The translations under genes and the position numbers were made by a program. A model generated the notes under the pieces. It was given only the letters and a program-made list of their open reading frames with translations. It had not been told where the DNA came from and searched no databases. 64,000 nucleotides of DNA, from the NCBI RefSeq assembly GCF_050033475.1, contig NZ_CP188319.1:992001-1056000 (forward strand). The letters are read 5' to 3'. Source of the DNA: Cetobacterium sp050033475 (lineage in GTDB: Bacteria; Fusobacteriota; Fusobacteriia; Fusobacteriales; Fusobacteriaceae). Every line of letters starts with the position of its first letter. Positions within the stretch are counted from its first letter, which is position 1. This document shows positions 17,557 through 26,031 of the stretch, one piece after another.

Positions 17557-18942
17557 TTGGAAAAGTTAAAAATAACAGAAACATGTTTAAGAGATGGGCA
17601 CCAGTCGTTAATAGCAACAAGATTAACAACTGCTGAAATACTTCCAATTTTAGAGAAGATGGATCAGGTTGGATACCATTCTTTAGAAGTGTGGGGAGGA
17701 GCAACTTTTGATGCTTGCATAAGATTCTTGAATGAGGATCCTTGGGAGAGATTAAGAGAGATTAGAAAAAGAGTAAAAAATACTAAATTACAAATGTTAC
17801 TTAGAGGACAAAACTTATTAGGATATCGTCATTATAGTGATGATGTAGTTGAAAAATTTGTTCAAAAGTCCATTGAAAATGGAATTGATATAATAAGAAT
17901 ATTTGATGCTTTAAATGATGTAAGAAATATAAGAGTAGCAGCAGAAGCTACAAAAAAATATGGTGGACATTGTCAGTTAACTATATCTTATACAATAAGT
18001 CCTGTTCACACTATTGAATATTATAAAAATTTAGCTATAGAAATGGAAGCTATGGGAGCAGACTCTATAGTTATAAAAGATATGGCTGGAATCTTATTAC
18101 CAGAAGAAGGATATAAATTAATAAAAGAGTTAAAATCAGTTCTTAATGTACCTTTAGAATTACATACACATGCAACAAGTGGAATTGCGAGTATGTTATA
18201 TTTAAGAGCGGTAGAGGCTGGAATTGATATTATAGATACTGCAATATCGACTTTTGCTGGCGGAACTTCACAACCTGCAACAGAATCAATGGCAAGAGCA
18301 TTGGCAGGAACACCAAGAGATCCAAAATTAAATATGGCTTTATTAAAAGAAATTGCAGAATATTTAAAACCAATAAGAAAAAAATATGTGGATAATGGAA
18401 CATTAAATCCTCAAGCATTATTTGTTGAACCAAGTATACTAGAATATCAATTACCTGGTGGAATGCTTTCAAACCTTGTATCTCAATTAACTGCTCAGAA
18501 AGCAGCTAATAGATATGAAGAAGTATTAAAGGAAATCCCTAGAGTAAGAGAAGACTTAGGTTTCCCACCACTAGTAACTCCATTAAGTCAAATGGTTGGA
18601 ACACAGGCTGTATTTAATGTTTTAGTTGGTGAAAGATATAAAATGGTTCCAAAGGAAATAAAGGACTATGTTAAAGGATTATATGGAAAATCACCAGCTC
18701 CTATAAATGAAGAAATTAAAAAGAAAATTATAGGGGATGAAGTAGTATTTACAGGAAGACCAGCTGATTTATTACAACCTGAATTTGAAGCGCTTAAAGC
18801 TGAAATAGGAGATTTAGCAAAATCTGACGAAGAAGTTTTAGAATATGCTATGTTCCCTCAAATTGCAAAGGGATATTTAGAAAATAAATATAAACCAGCT
18901 CAACCAGAGAAAAAAATTCATAATATAAATATTGTGTTTTAA
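17557..18942 (+). CDS. oadA: Oxaloacetate decarboxylase alpha subunit (carboxyltransferase), biotin-domain-less
   Basis: This subunit moves CO2 from oxaloacetate to biotin, giving pyruvate. The 461-residue protein has the HMGL-like TIM barrel with TETCLRDGHQSL (metal-binding Asp at 13), the lysine in IVIKDMAG and the metal histidines in LHTHATSG, then the PYC/OadA conserved domain. It stops where classical OadA (about 590 aa) continues into a biotinyl domain; the biotin carrier is a separate gene at 19297. I use the TTG at 17557, 10 bases after AAGGAG; an ATG at 17536 lies upstream of that site. Methylmalonyl-CoA or pyruvate carboxylase roles are less likely in this citrate context. Confidence 0.92.
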   Translation: MEKLKITETCLRDGHQSLIATRLTTAEILPILEKMDQVGYHSLEVWGGATFDACIRFLNEDPWERLREIRKRVKNTKLQMLLRGQNLLGYRHYSDDVVEKFVQKSIENGIDIIRIFDALNDVRNIRVAAEATKKYGGHCQLTISYTISPVHTIEYYKNLAIEMEAMGADSIVIKDMAGILLPEEGYKLIKELKSVLNVPLELHTHATSGIASMLYLRAVEAGIDIIDTAISTFAGGTSQPATESMARALAGTPRDPKLNMALLKEIAEYLKPIRKKYVDNGTLNPQALFVEPSILEYQLPGGMLSNLVSQLTAQKAANRYEEVLKEIPRVREDLGFPPLVTPLSQMVGTQAVFNVLVGERYKMVPKEIKDYVKGLYGKSPAPINEEIKKKIIGDEVVFTGRPADLLQPEFEALKAEIGDLAKSDEEVLEYAMFPQIAKGYLENKYKPAQPEKKIHNINIVF

Positions 18943-18959
18943 GATAGAAAGGGGAACAG

Positions 18960-19283
18960 ATGAATAGTAGTATTTTTGGAAATAGTGTTATATCTCTGGG
19001 AGATTCTATTTTTATAACTGTTGTTAGTATGGGTATAGTTTTCTTTATTTTAGTACTAATTTCTGCAGTTTTATCGGCATTTAAATTTATACCAGCAGAG
19101 AAAAAAGTAGAGGTAGCAGAGACTAAAAAATCAGTAGCAGCACCAGTAGTAGAAAATAGATTCAGACCTGAAGATATAAAAGATGAAAATATGTTAGTGG
19201 CTATGATGGTAGCATCTATAGAAGCTTCTAAGAATAATGAAAATGCATATATTAGAGTAAAATCTATAAAAGAATTAAACTAA
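18960..19283 (+). CDS. oadG: Oxaloacetate decarboxylase gamma subunit (OadG-like)
   Basis: The 107-residue protein has one N-terminal membrane helix (about residues 16-40), a Lys/Glu/Ala/Val-rich linker and a short C-terminal segment (LVAMMVASIEASKNN…YIRVKSIKELN) matching the end of OadG-type proteins. OadG anchors the alpha subunit and biotin carrier to the membrane beta subunit. It is encoded between oadA and the biotin carrier, 17 and 13 bases away, as in other Na+-pump decarboxylase operons. Confidence 0.85.
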   Translation: MNSSIFGNSVISLGDSIFITVVSMGIVFFILVLISAVLSAFKFIPAEKKVEVAETKKSVAAPVVENRFRPEDIKDENMLVAMMVASIEASKNNENAYIRVKSIKELN

Positions 19284-19296
19284 GGAGGAAATCGTA

Positions 19297-19656
19297 ATGA
19301 TTAATGTATATAAGATTAAGGTTGGAGAAAAGGTATACGAGGTAGAAGTAGAATCAGTTACAGAAAAAGAAGGAACAATCAGCACTCCAGCAGCAGCTCC
19401 TAAAGCAGCGGCACAATCAGCTCCAGCAGCAGCGACAGGAGAAGGAACAAAAGTTGAAGCTCCTATGCAAGGACTAGTAGTAGATGTAAAAGTAGCTGTA
19501 GGATCTAAAGTTAATCCAGGAGATACTTTAGTAATCTTAGAAGCAATGAAAATGGAAAACCCAATTGTTGCTCCAGTGGCAGGAACTGTAACTTCAGTAT
19601 CTGTTAATAAAGGAGATACAATTGATGGGGGAGCTATATTAGTAACAATTGCATAG
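19297..19656 (+). CDS. Biotin carboxyl carrier protein of the oxaloacetate decarboxylase
   Basis: The 119-residue protein has an Ala/Pro-rich hinge (about residues 30-48) and a C-terminal biotinyl domain. The biotinylated lysine is K85 in EAMKMENP, flanked by the APMQGLV and GTVTSVSVNKGD strands. It carries the carboxyl group from the alpha subunit to the membrane beta subunit. A separate carrier like this is typical of the methylmalonyl-CoA decarboxylase and glutaconyl-CoA decarboxylase layout, here within a citrate operon. AAGGAGG precedes the ATG. Confidence 0.92.
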   Translation: MINVYKIKVGEKVYEVEVESVTEKEGTISTPAAAPKAAAQSAPAAATGEGTKVEAPMQGLVVDVKVAVGSKVNPGDTLVILEAMKMENPIVAPVAGTVTSVSVNKGDTIDGGAILVTIA

Positions 19657-19681
19657 TAAATAAATAGAGAGGAGCTAGAAC

Positions 19682-20800
19682 ATGGAATTATTTAAGACTC
19701 TATATCTTACAACTGGGATAAATATGCTAACTATAGACCAGTCTATAATGATATTAGTAGCGTTATTTTTGATATATTTAGCTGTAAAAAAACAGTATGA
19801 ACCATATTTATTATTACCGATATCTTTTGGTATGCTTTTAGTTAATTTACCAGCACCTGTTCATGAGGGATTAATGGATAAGGGAGGATTACTTTATAAC
19901 TTATATCAAGGTGTAAAGATGGGAATATATCCACCACTTATTTTCTTAGCAATCGGAGCAAGTACTGATTTCGGTCCATTAATTGCAAATCCAAAAAGTT
20001 TACTTTTAGGAGCAGCAGCTCAATTAGGAATTTTTGGTGCTTTTATAGGATCAATACTTTTAGGTTTAAGTGGAAGAGAAGCTGCATCAATAGGAATTAT
20101 AGGTGGAGCAGATGGACCAACAGCAATTTATTTAACATCTAAATTAGCACCTCATATGCTTGGACCAATTGCGGTTGCAGCATATTCATATATGGCTTTA
20201 GTACCAGTAATACAGCCACCAATTATTAAATTACTAACTAGCAAAAAAGAAAGAGAAATAAAAATGACTCAACTTAGAAATGTTAGTAAGAGAGAAAAAA
20301 TATTATTCCCAATAGTTGTTACAATTGTAGTAATTATGCTAGTTCCATCATCTGCACCACTAGTTGGAATGTTGATGTTAGGAAATTTAATGAAGGAATC
20401 TGGTATCGTACCTAATATAGTAGAACATATAAAGGGTGCTTTATTATATTCAATCACTATTGTTTTAGGATTAACAGTAGGAGCAACAACAAATGCTTCA
20501 TCATTCTTAAACTTAGCGACTATTAAAATTGTTATTTTAGGATTATTTGCATTTTCTATGGGAACAGCAGGTGGAGTAATATTTGGAAAAATAATGTGTA
20601 AACTTAGCGGTGGAAAGATCAATCCAATGATCGGAGCAGCTGGTGTAAGTGCTGTACCAATGGCAGCTAGAGTTGTACAAAAGGTAGGACAGGAAGAGAA
20701 CCCAAGCAATTTCCTATTGATGCATGCGATGGGGCCTAACGTTGCAGGAGTTATAGGTTCAGCAGTAGCAGCAGGAGTCCTTCTTGCAATGTTCAAATAG
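19682..20800 (+). CDS. oadB: Oxaloacetate decarboxylase beta subunit (Na+ pump)
   Basis: This integral membrane subunit decarboxylates carboxybiotin and exports Na+. The 372-residue protein has the key GGADGPT motif (141-147) and STDFGPL (about 94-100), both tied to Na+ binding in the family, plus about nine helices. The C-terminal ISAVPMAARVVQKVG and LMHAMGPNVAGVIGSAVAAG are standard. The Na+ gradient could drive CitS in the same island and any Na+-linked transport. Sodium specificity is inferred from the family. Confidence 0.93.
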   Translation: MELFKTLYLTTGINMLTIDQSIMILVALFLIYLAVKKQYEPYLLLPISFGMLLVNLPAPVHEGLMDKGGLLYNLYQGVKMGIYPPLIFLAIGASTDFGPLIANPKSLLLGAAAQLGIFGAFIGSILLGLSGREAASIGIIGGADGPTAIYLTSKLAPHMLGPIAVAAYSYMALVPVIQPPIIKLLTSKKEREIKMTQLRNVSKREKILFPIVVTIVVIMLVPSSAPLVGMLMLGNLMKESGIVPNIVEHIKGALLYSITIVLGLTVGATTNASSFLNLATIKIVILGLFAFSMGTAGGVIFGKIMCKLSGGKINPMIGAAGVSAVPMAARVVQKVGQEENPSNFLLMHAMGPNVAGVIGSAVAAGVLLAMFK

Positions 20801-20824
20801 GAGAGGTTAAAAAAGGAGGCAAAA

Positions 20825-21112
20825 ATGGAATTAAAGGTAAAAGCAGTAGCTGGAACACTAGAATCTAGCGATATTCACATCATAGTGGAGCCTAACAATA
20901 ATGCTGGAATTGAAATCAATTTAGAGAGTGCTGTAATGGCTCAATTCGGTGATAGCATTAGAGAAGTTATGTTAGAAACATTAAAGGACTTAGGAGTAGA
21001 ATCGATAAAGATAACTGCTAATGACAAGGGAGCTATTGACCCAGTTATTAAAAGTAGATTACAAACTGCAGTTTTAAGATCAGCTCAAATTAAAAAGTTT
21101 CAATGGAAATAG
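20825..21112 (+). CDS. citD: Citrate lyase gamma subunit (acyl carrier protein) CitD
   Basis: This small carrier bears the 2'-(5''-phosphoribosyl)-3'-dephospho-CoA group of citrate lyase. The 95-residue length is normal, and the attachment serine is Ser14 in AGTLESSD, as in Klebsiella CitD. The prosthetic group is made and attached by the citXG product encoded convergently at 23623-24978. It is 12 bases before citE. Confidence 0.95.
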   Translation: MELKVKAVAGTLESSDIHIIVEPNNNAGIEINLESAVMAQFGDSIREVMLETLKDLGVESIKITANDKGAIDPVIKSRLQTAVLRSAQIKKFQWK

Positions 21113-21124
21113 TGGAGGACCAAT

Positions 21125-22024
21125 ATGAAATTAAGAAGATCAATGCTTTTTGTTCCTGGAAATAATCCTGGAATCATGAAAGACGCTCATATATACAGAC
21201 CAGACTCAATCATGTTTGACTTAGAGGATGCCATAGCAATAACTGAAAAAGATTCAGCTAGATTTATGATATTCAACTTTATTCAAAAATTTAAGGATCT
21301 ATACAAAAAATTAGGTATAGAAACTGTAGTAAGAATAAATGCATTAGATACAGAATTCGGAATTGAAGACTTAGAGTTTATGGTAAGATCAGGAATTGAA
21401 GTTATAAGAATACCTAAAACTGAAAAGCCAGAAGATGTTCATGAAGTAGAAGCTCATATCGAAAGAATAGAGAAAGAAGCTGGAATACCAGTTGGAACTA
21501 CAAAAATCATGGTAGCTATTGAAAGTCCTTTAGGAGCTTTAAATGCATTAGCTATAGCAAATTCATCTCCTAGATTAATAGGAATGGCTATTGGTGGAGA
21601 GGATTATGTAACTAACCTAAAAACAACTAGATCAGCTGATGGTGTAGAAATGTTAATGGGAAGAAGTATGATCGTTATGGCTGCTAGATCAGCTGGAATC
21701 GCTGCTTTAGATTCTGTTTACTCAGATATTAACAACGACGAAGGATTTATAAGAGAAGCCTCAACAACAAAACAAATGGGATTTGATGGAAAATCATTAA
21801 TTCACCCAAGACAAATAGAATTAGTACACAGTGTTTACACTCCAGATGAGAAAAACATTAAGAAATCTCTAAAAATAGTTAAAGCAACTGAAGAAGCTTT
21901 AGCTGAAGGAAAAGGAGTATTTACAGTTGATGGTAAGATGGTAGATAGACCTATCATAGACAGAGCTTACCATGTACTAGCCCTAGCTAAGGCGGCTGGA
22001 ATCAAATTAGAGGGGAATGAGTAA
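21125..22024 (+). CDS. citE: Citrate lyase beta subunit (citryl-ACP lyase) CitE
   Basis: This is the HpcH/HpaI-fold lyase that splits citryl-ACP to oxaloacetate and acetyl-ACP. The 299-residue protein starts LRRSMLFVPGNNPG and has the metal and substrate motifs MFDLEDAIAI, VVRIN and MVAIESPLGALNA, ending with SLIHPRQIELVHSVYTP. The family pattern is complete. citF begins 2 bases after its stop codon. Confidence 0.96.
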   Translation: MKLRRSMLFVPGNNPGIMKDAHIYRPDSIMFDLEDAIAITEKDSARFMIFNFIQKFKDLYKKLGIETVVRINALDTEFGIEDLEFMVRSGIEVIRIPKTEKPEDVHEVEAHIERIEKEAGIPVGTTKIMVAIESPLGALNALAIANSSPRLIGMAIGGEDYVTNLKTTRSADGVEMLMGRSMIVMAARSAGIAALDSVYSDINNDEGFIREASTTKQMGFDGKSLIHPRQIELVHSVYTPDEKNIKKSLKIVKATEEALAEGKGVFTVDGKMVDRPIIDRAYHVLALAKAAGIKLEGNE

Positions 22025-22026
22025 TT

Positions 22027-23568
22027 ATGGAAAAAAGAGTAACTAAAGAACTTTTAGAGTCATTAAAAGGATATCAAGATAGAACACCTTATGAAACTCC
22101 ATTCGCTTTACAACCTGCAGATAGAAAAGTAAATGCGGAAAATTTAAAAGATCAAGTAGTAAGAAATAAAGTTGTAGAATCATTAGAAGAAGCAATTAAA
22201 TTATCAGGATTAAAAGATGGAATGACTATCTCTTTCCACCACCACTTTAGAAATGGTGACAAGGTTTTACCTATGGTAATGGATATAATTGCTAGAATGG
22301 GATTCAAAAACTTAAGAGTAGCAGCAAGTTCATTAACAGCAGCTCACGATTGTTTAGTTGATCATATTAAAAATGGTGTAGTTAATAGAATAGAATCTTC
22401 AGGATTAAGAGGGAAATTAGCAGAAGCTATTTCTGAAGGAATCCTTGAATATCCTGCAGTTATAAGATCTCATGGAGGAAGAGCGAGAGCTATCGTTGAA
22501 GGAGACGTTAAAATTGACGTTGCTTTCTTAGGAGCTTCTTCTACAGACTGTATGGGTAACTCAAATGGTGTTGTAGGAAAATCAATTTGTGGATCATTAG
22601 GATACGCAATGGTTGATGCAGCTCATGCAAACAAAGTAATTATGATTACTGATACATTAGTAGATTATCCTAACCATCCAATTAGTATTCCACAAACAGA
22701 TGTTGATTATGTTGTAGTAGTGGATGAAATTGGAGATTCTAATGGAATCATGTCAGGAGCAACAAGATTTACAAAAAATCCTAAGGAATTATTAATAGCT
22801 AAGAAAGTTTTAGATGCAATGTTAGCATCTGGATTATTCGTTGACGGATTCTCTATGCAAACTGGTTCTGGTGGAGCATCTCTAGCAGTTACAAGATTTA
22901 TAAGAGAAGAGTTAATAAAAAGAAACATCAAATGTAGTTATGCATTAGGTGGAATAACTAAAGCTTTCGTAGATTTACTAGAAGAAGGATTAGTTGGAAA
23001 ATTATTTGATACACAGAGTTTTGATTTAGGAGCAGCTGAGTCAGTTGGAAGAAATGAAATGCATCAAGAGATCAGTGCAGATTTCTATGCAAATCCATTT
23101 AATGCATCTCCAGCAGTAAATAAATTAGATTTCGTAGTATTAAGTGCTTTAGAAATAGATAAAGACTTTAATGTAAACGTAATATCAGGATCAGACGGAG
23201 TTATAAGAGCTGCTTCAGGAGGACACTCAGATACAGCAGCAGCAGCAAAAATGTCAATAATCGTTGCTCCATTAATCAGAGGAAGATTATCAACAATTTT
23301 AGATAAAGTAACAACTGTTGTTACACCAGGAAGTACTGTTGACGTTGTAGTAACTGATATGGGAATTACTGTAAACCCAGCAAGACCTGATTTAAAAGAG
23401 AAATTCATTGCAGCTGGATTAGATCTAATTGAAATGGAAGACTTATTAGCAGCAGCAAAATTCATCGTAGGAGAACCTAAGCCAATTGAGTTCACTGATG
23501 AAGTAGTTGCAGTTGTTGAATACAGAGATGGAAGCATCATCGACGTAATCAAAAAAGTACAAAAGTAA
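22027..23568 (+). CDS. citF: Citrate lyase alpha subunit (citrate:acetyl-ACP transferase) CitF
   Basis: This CoA-transferase-like subunit exchanges acetate on the ACP for citrate. The 513-residue length is normal, with SFHHHFRNGDKVLP near the N-terminus and the Gly-rich QTGSGGASLAVTRF and GSDGVIRAASGGHSDTAAAAK blocks typical of CitF. It is the last gene of the oadA-oadG-BCCP-oadB-citDEF unit, which ends at a hairpin shared with the opposing citXG unit. Confidence 0.96.
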   Translation: MEKRVTKELLESLKGYQDRTPYETPFALQPADRKVNAENLKDQVVRNKVVESLEEAIKLSGLKDGMTISFHHHFRNGDKVLPMVMDIIARMGFKNLRVAASSLTAAHDCLVDHIKNGVVNRIESSGLRGKLAEAISEGILEYPAVIRSHGGRARAIVEGDVKIDVAFLGASSTDCMGNSNGVVGKSICGSLGYAMVDAAHANKVIMITDTLVDYPNHPISIPQTDVDYVVVVDEIGDSNGIMSGATRFTKNPKELLIAKKVLDAMLASGLFVDGFSMQTGSGGASLAVTRFIREELIKRNIKCSYALGGITKAFVDLLEEGLVGKLFDTQSFDLGAAESVGRNEMHQEISADFYANPFNASPAVNKLDFVVLSALEIDKDFNVNVISGSDGVIRAASGGHSDTAAAAKMSIIVAPLIRGRLSTILDKVTTVVTPGSTVDVVVTDMGITVNPARPDLKEKFIAAGLDLIEMEDLLAAAKFIVGEPKPIEFTDEVVAVVEYRDGSIIDVIKKVQK

Positions 23569-23590
23569 AATGTTTAGCTTAATATAAATT

Positions 23591-23625
23591 AAGAGGTCAG
23601 ATTTTAAATCTGACCTCTTTTATTA
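23591..23625. terminator. Bidirectional terminator between citF and citXG
   Basis: A nearly continuous palindrome, AAGAGGTCAGATTT/AAATCTGACCTCTT (23591-23619), is flanked by A-rich sequence on the left and T-rich on the right. It can therefore end transcripts from both convergent units: citF on the plus strand and citXG on the minus strand. Confidence 0.85.
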
Positions 23626-24978
23626 TTTAAAAAGTATATTTTTACAATTGCTTAAAAATATTGTTACAGCAAGAGAATCAGCAGCACCACCTGGACTTAT
23701 TCTTCTAGTTATATATTCATCTTCAAGTGTTTTTATAATAGAAACATTTTCAGAATTATATATACCACCAGATTTCAAAAGTTTCTTAGCTGTTTTTTGA
23801 ATCTCTTTTAAAGTATCAATATTTTGTCGATGTAAGATAGTACTATCTTCAAGTTCACCCATTAAAAATAGTAAAGTTTGAATCATTGCTTTATTTATAT
23901 CGGAATCTTTATTTAAAGATTCTTCAAAAATATCTATAGAACCTTTAAAAATACTTTGTAAACCATTTTTAACTTCACCACGAATTCCAGTAATACCATG
24001 ATTTAAAAATAATTTTTCTCCATGGGTTAGTTTAGAATTTATATTAATATTTTCAAAATCTTTTAATATATCTTTACACATCAAGGAAATATATTTAGAT
24101 ATGCTTGAGAAGTCATCATCTTCGTATAAAACTTTACTTGTGATGGCTACTGCAATTCCCATTAGGAAAATCATTCCCTTATGTGTATTGACTCCTGAGG
24201 TGGCTAAAAACATTTCTTCTTCAGCAACTATACCAATTTTACGTATTTGGCTAAAAATAATATCTAAAGATAAAGGAGAAAATCCTACTTTGGCCATTTT
24301 TTTTAAATATGGTTTAATAGCGAAAGAACTATCTATAAATGTAAAGAAGTTCATATCTTTATGAGAACCATTAGATAAAGGGGAAACAAGACCAAATGAT
24401 GGAAAAGCAGAAACCTCTAAAATCATAGCTTTTAGAGCTAAATCTCCAATAGTATCAATTATATTTTCTCTCTTTTTATCATATGATAAATAATTAATAT
24501 ATCTTGTTTTAATATTATCTTGTATTTCTTCATGGGTATGAGCCATAGATCTACCACAAGCAAATGCTAAATTATCACAAAGAAAACATTTTCTCTTGGA
24601 ATATCCTAAATCAGTTCTAGAAAGAGGTTCTTTATTTTCATTAAAAATATCAATATCAACACATCGACCTAATAAGTGCTTTTCTTCAATTTCCATAACT
24701 AATTTTTTTAAATCTATAGCATTCATCTTTACAATTAATAAAAAAGTTTTACCCTCTAATGAGATTATATTTTCTTCATACTTAATAGAATTTCCTAAAA
24801 TGTTTTGAATTTCCTCGTGAATAATTTCTAAAATTTCTCTTGGAATAAAAGCATTTTTATTTTCTCCTGGATAATTACTTCTTAAAGAAATTAGTGGAAG
24901 ATTAAATTTGTCAATTAAAGCAAATTGTCTATCTGCTCTTTCTTCTCTATCTAATAAAAATTGATCTAAATTAAACAT
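23623..24978 (-). CDS. citXG: CitXG fusion: holo-citrate-lyase synthase and triphosphoribosyl-dephospho-CoA synthase
   Basis: The 451-residue protein joins two enzymes. Residues 1 to about 170 match CitX, which attaches the prosthetic group to CitD (DREERADRQFALID, SLRSNYPGENKN, KCFLCDNLAFACGRSMAHTH). Residues about 185-451 match CitG, which makes the precursor 2'-(5''-triphosphoribosyl)-3'-dephospho-CoA from dephospho-CoA and ATP (VSPLSNGSHKDMNFFTF, HGITGIRGEVKNG, RRISPGGAADSLA). Fused CitXG is known from Haemophilus-type genomes. citC is 2 bases upstream, so the genes are co-transcribed. Confidence 0.92.
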   Translation of the reverse strand: MFNLDQFLLDREERADRQFALIDKFNLPLISLRSNYPGENKNAFIPREILEIIHEEIQNILGNSIKYEENIISLEGKTFLLIVKMNAIDLKKLVMEIEEKHLLGRCVDIDIFNENKEPLSRTDLGYSKRKCFLCDNLAFACGRSMAHTHEEIQDNIKTRYINYLSYDKKRENIIDTIGDLALKAMILEVSAFPSFGLVSPLSNGSHKDMNFFTFIDSSFAIKPYLKKMAKVGFSPLSLDIIFSQIRKIGIVAEEEMFLATSGVNTHKGMIFLMGIAVAITSKVLYEDDDFSSISKYISLMCKDILKDFENININSKLTHGEKLFLNHGITGIRGEVKNGLQSIFKGSIDIFEESLNKDSDINKAMIQTLLFLMGELEDSTILHRQNIDTLKEIQKTAKKLLKSGGIYNSENVSIIKTLEDEYITRRISPGGAADSLAVTIFLSNCKNILFK

Positions 24979-24980
24979 AA

Positions 24981-26015
24981 TTAATGAGCGGAATTATGAC
25001 TTTTAATTTTTTCCGCAATCTCCCTTCCTTTTTCTGAAATTAAAAACTCATAGGTTGTAGGAGGAACTATTTTTTTAATAGCATCATAGTTATCTTCTCT
25101 CATATATTTTCTAACTGTAGAAGCACTAATTGCCATATTATCAGATTCCTTTCTAGGAACTAAGACAACATCTACTCCAAATTTACCTAAAATTTCTAGC
25201 ATAATCTCATTATATTTTTCTGTTACTTTACAATAGGGTTCTTCTCCAATATATCTTTTTGAAATACCTAATTTTTTACAGAAATGTTCCCCTGTTATAG
25301 TAACATCTAGTTTTATATATTCTATAAGAGAATCATCCTCTTTTCTTAAAAAATAGTTAGGGAAAGTCGCAGAGGAAATAATATATTCAGTTCCAGGTAA
25401 AACTATTACATTTTTAAGATGAGAAGTCCCTTTTTTTACTAAGTCAATTCTATCTATAAAAGGAAATGAAGATTTATCTTCTTCGACAATAAATACAAGA
25501 ACTTGATGATTTTCTTTAGATGCTTTTTCAATTAAGTATTGATGCCCTAAAGTAAAAGGATTACAATTCATTATTAAGATAGCTTTTTCTAAATTAATAT
25601 CAATATTATATTTAGTTATGATATTATCAATTGTTTTATCAATAGAAGTAGTACCTATTTCTAAAAGAGCAACTTTATCTGTTTGAGATACTAAAGAGAA
25701 TCCAACTCCTTTAAAAATATCAATATTAGAAGGTTTAGTAAATACAAAAGTATGTAACATTCCTTCTTCAAATATTTTATTTAGAAGATTAGTAACTAAT
25801 ATATTAGTTAAACCTTCTCCTCTCATAGAATCATCAACTGCAAAACATTTTATAATATTTTTAGTTTTAGATGCAGTTGCAACAATATCATCATTATTTC
25901 TGATTACTATTGAATAATCTACAGTTTCATCATAATTAAGATGAAATTGATTTAAGAAGCTACTAACTTCTTTTTTTTCATAATTACTTTTTAAGTTTAC
26001 TATTTCAACGTTCAT
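24981..26015 (-). CDS. citC: [Citrate (pro-3S)-lyase] ligase CitC
   Basis: This enzyme activates citrate lyase by acetylating the thiol of its prosthetic group with acetate and ATP. The 344-residue protein has an N-terminal GNAT-like region (about 1-120, with DDSMRGEGLTNILV) and a nucleotidyltransferase domain with NPFTLGHQYLIEKA (HxGH-type motif) and SASTVRKYM near the end. AAAGGAGACTC precedes its ATG. It lies 16 bases after the chorismate-mutase-like gene and 2 bases before citXG. Confidence 0.94.
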   Translation of the reverse strand: MNVEIVNLKSNYEKKEVSSFLNQFHLNYDETVDYSIVIRNNDDIVATASKTKNIIKCFAVDDSMRGEGLTNILVTNLLNKIFEEGMLHTFVFTKPSNIDIFKGVGFSLVSQTDKVALLEIGTTSIDKTIDNIITKYNIDINLEKAILIMNCNPFTLGHQYLIEKASKENHQVLVFIVEEDKSSFPFIDRIDLVKKGTSHLKNVIVLPGTEYIISSATFPNYFLRKEDDSLIEYIKLDVTITGEHFCKKLGISKRYIGEEPYCKVTEKYNEIMLEILGKFGVDVVLVPRKESDNMAISASTVRKYMREDNYDAIKKIVPPTTYEFLISEKGREIAEKIKSHNSAH

Positions 26016-26031
26016 AGAGTCTCCTTTTGAA

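Noticed and set aside
20269..20796. 175-codon open frame on the minus strand
   Set aside because: It is antisense to oadB, whose codons and motifs are fully conserved; long minus frames arise here because of the codon bias. The same holds for 23085-23552, 5050-5508 and 3844-4188.
23591..23625. Palindrome between citF and citXG as a regulatory operator
   Set aside because: It lies between convergent gene ends with flanking A and T runs, so it is a terminator rather than an operator.
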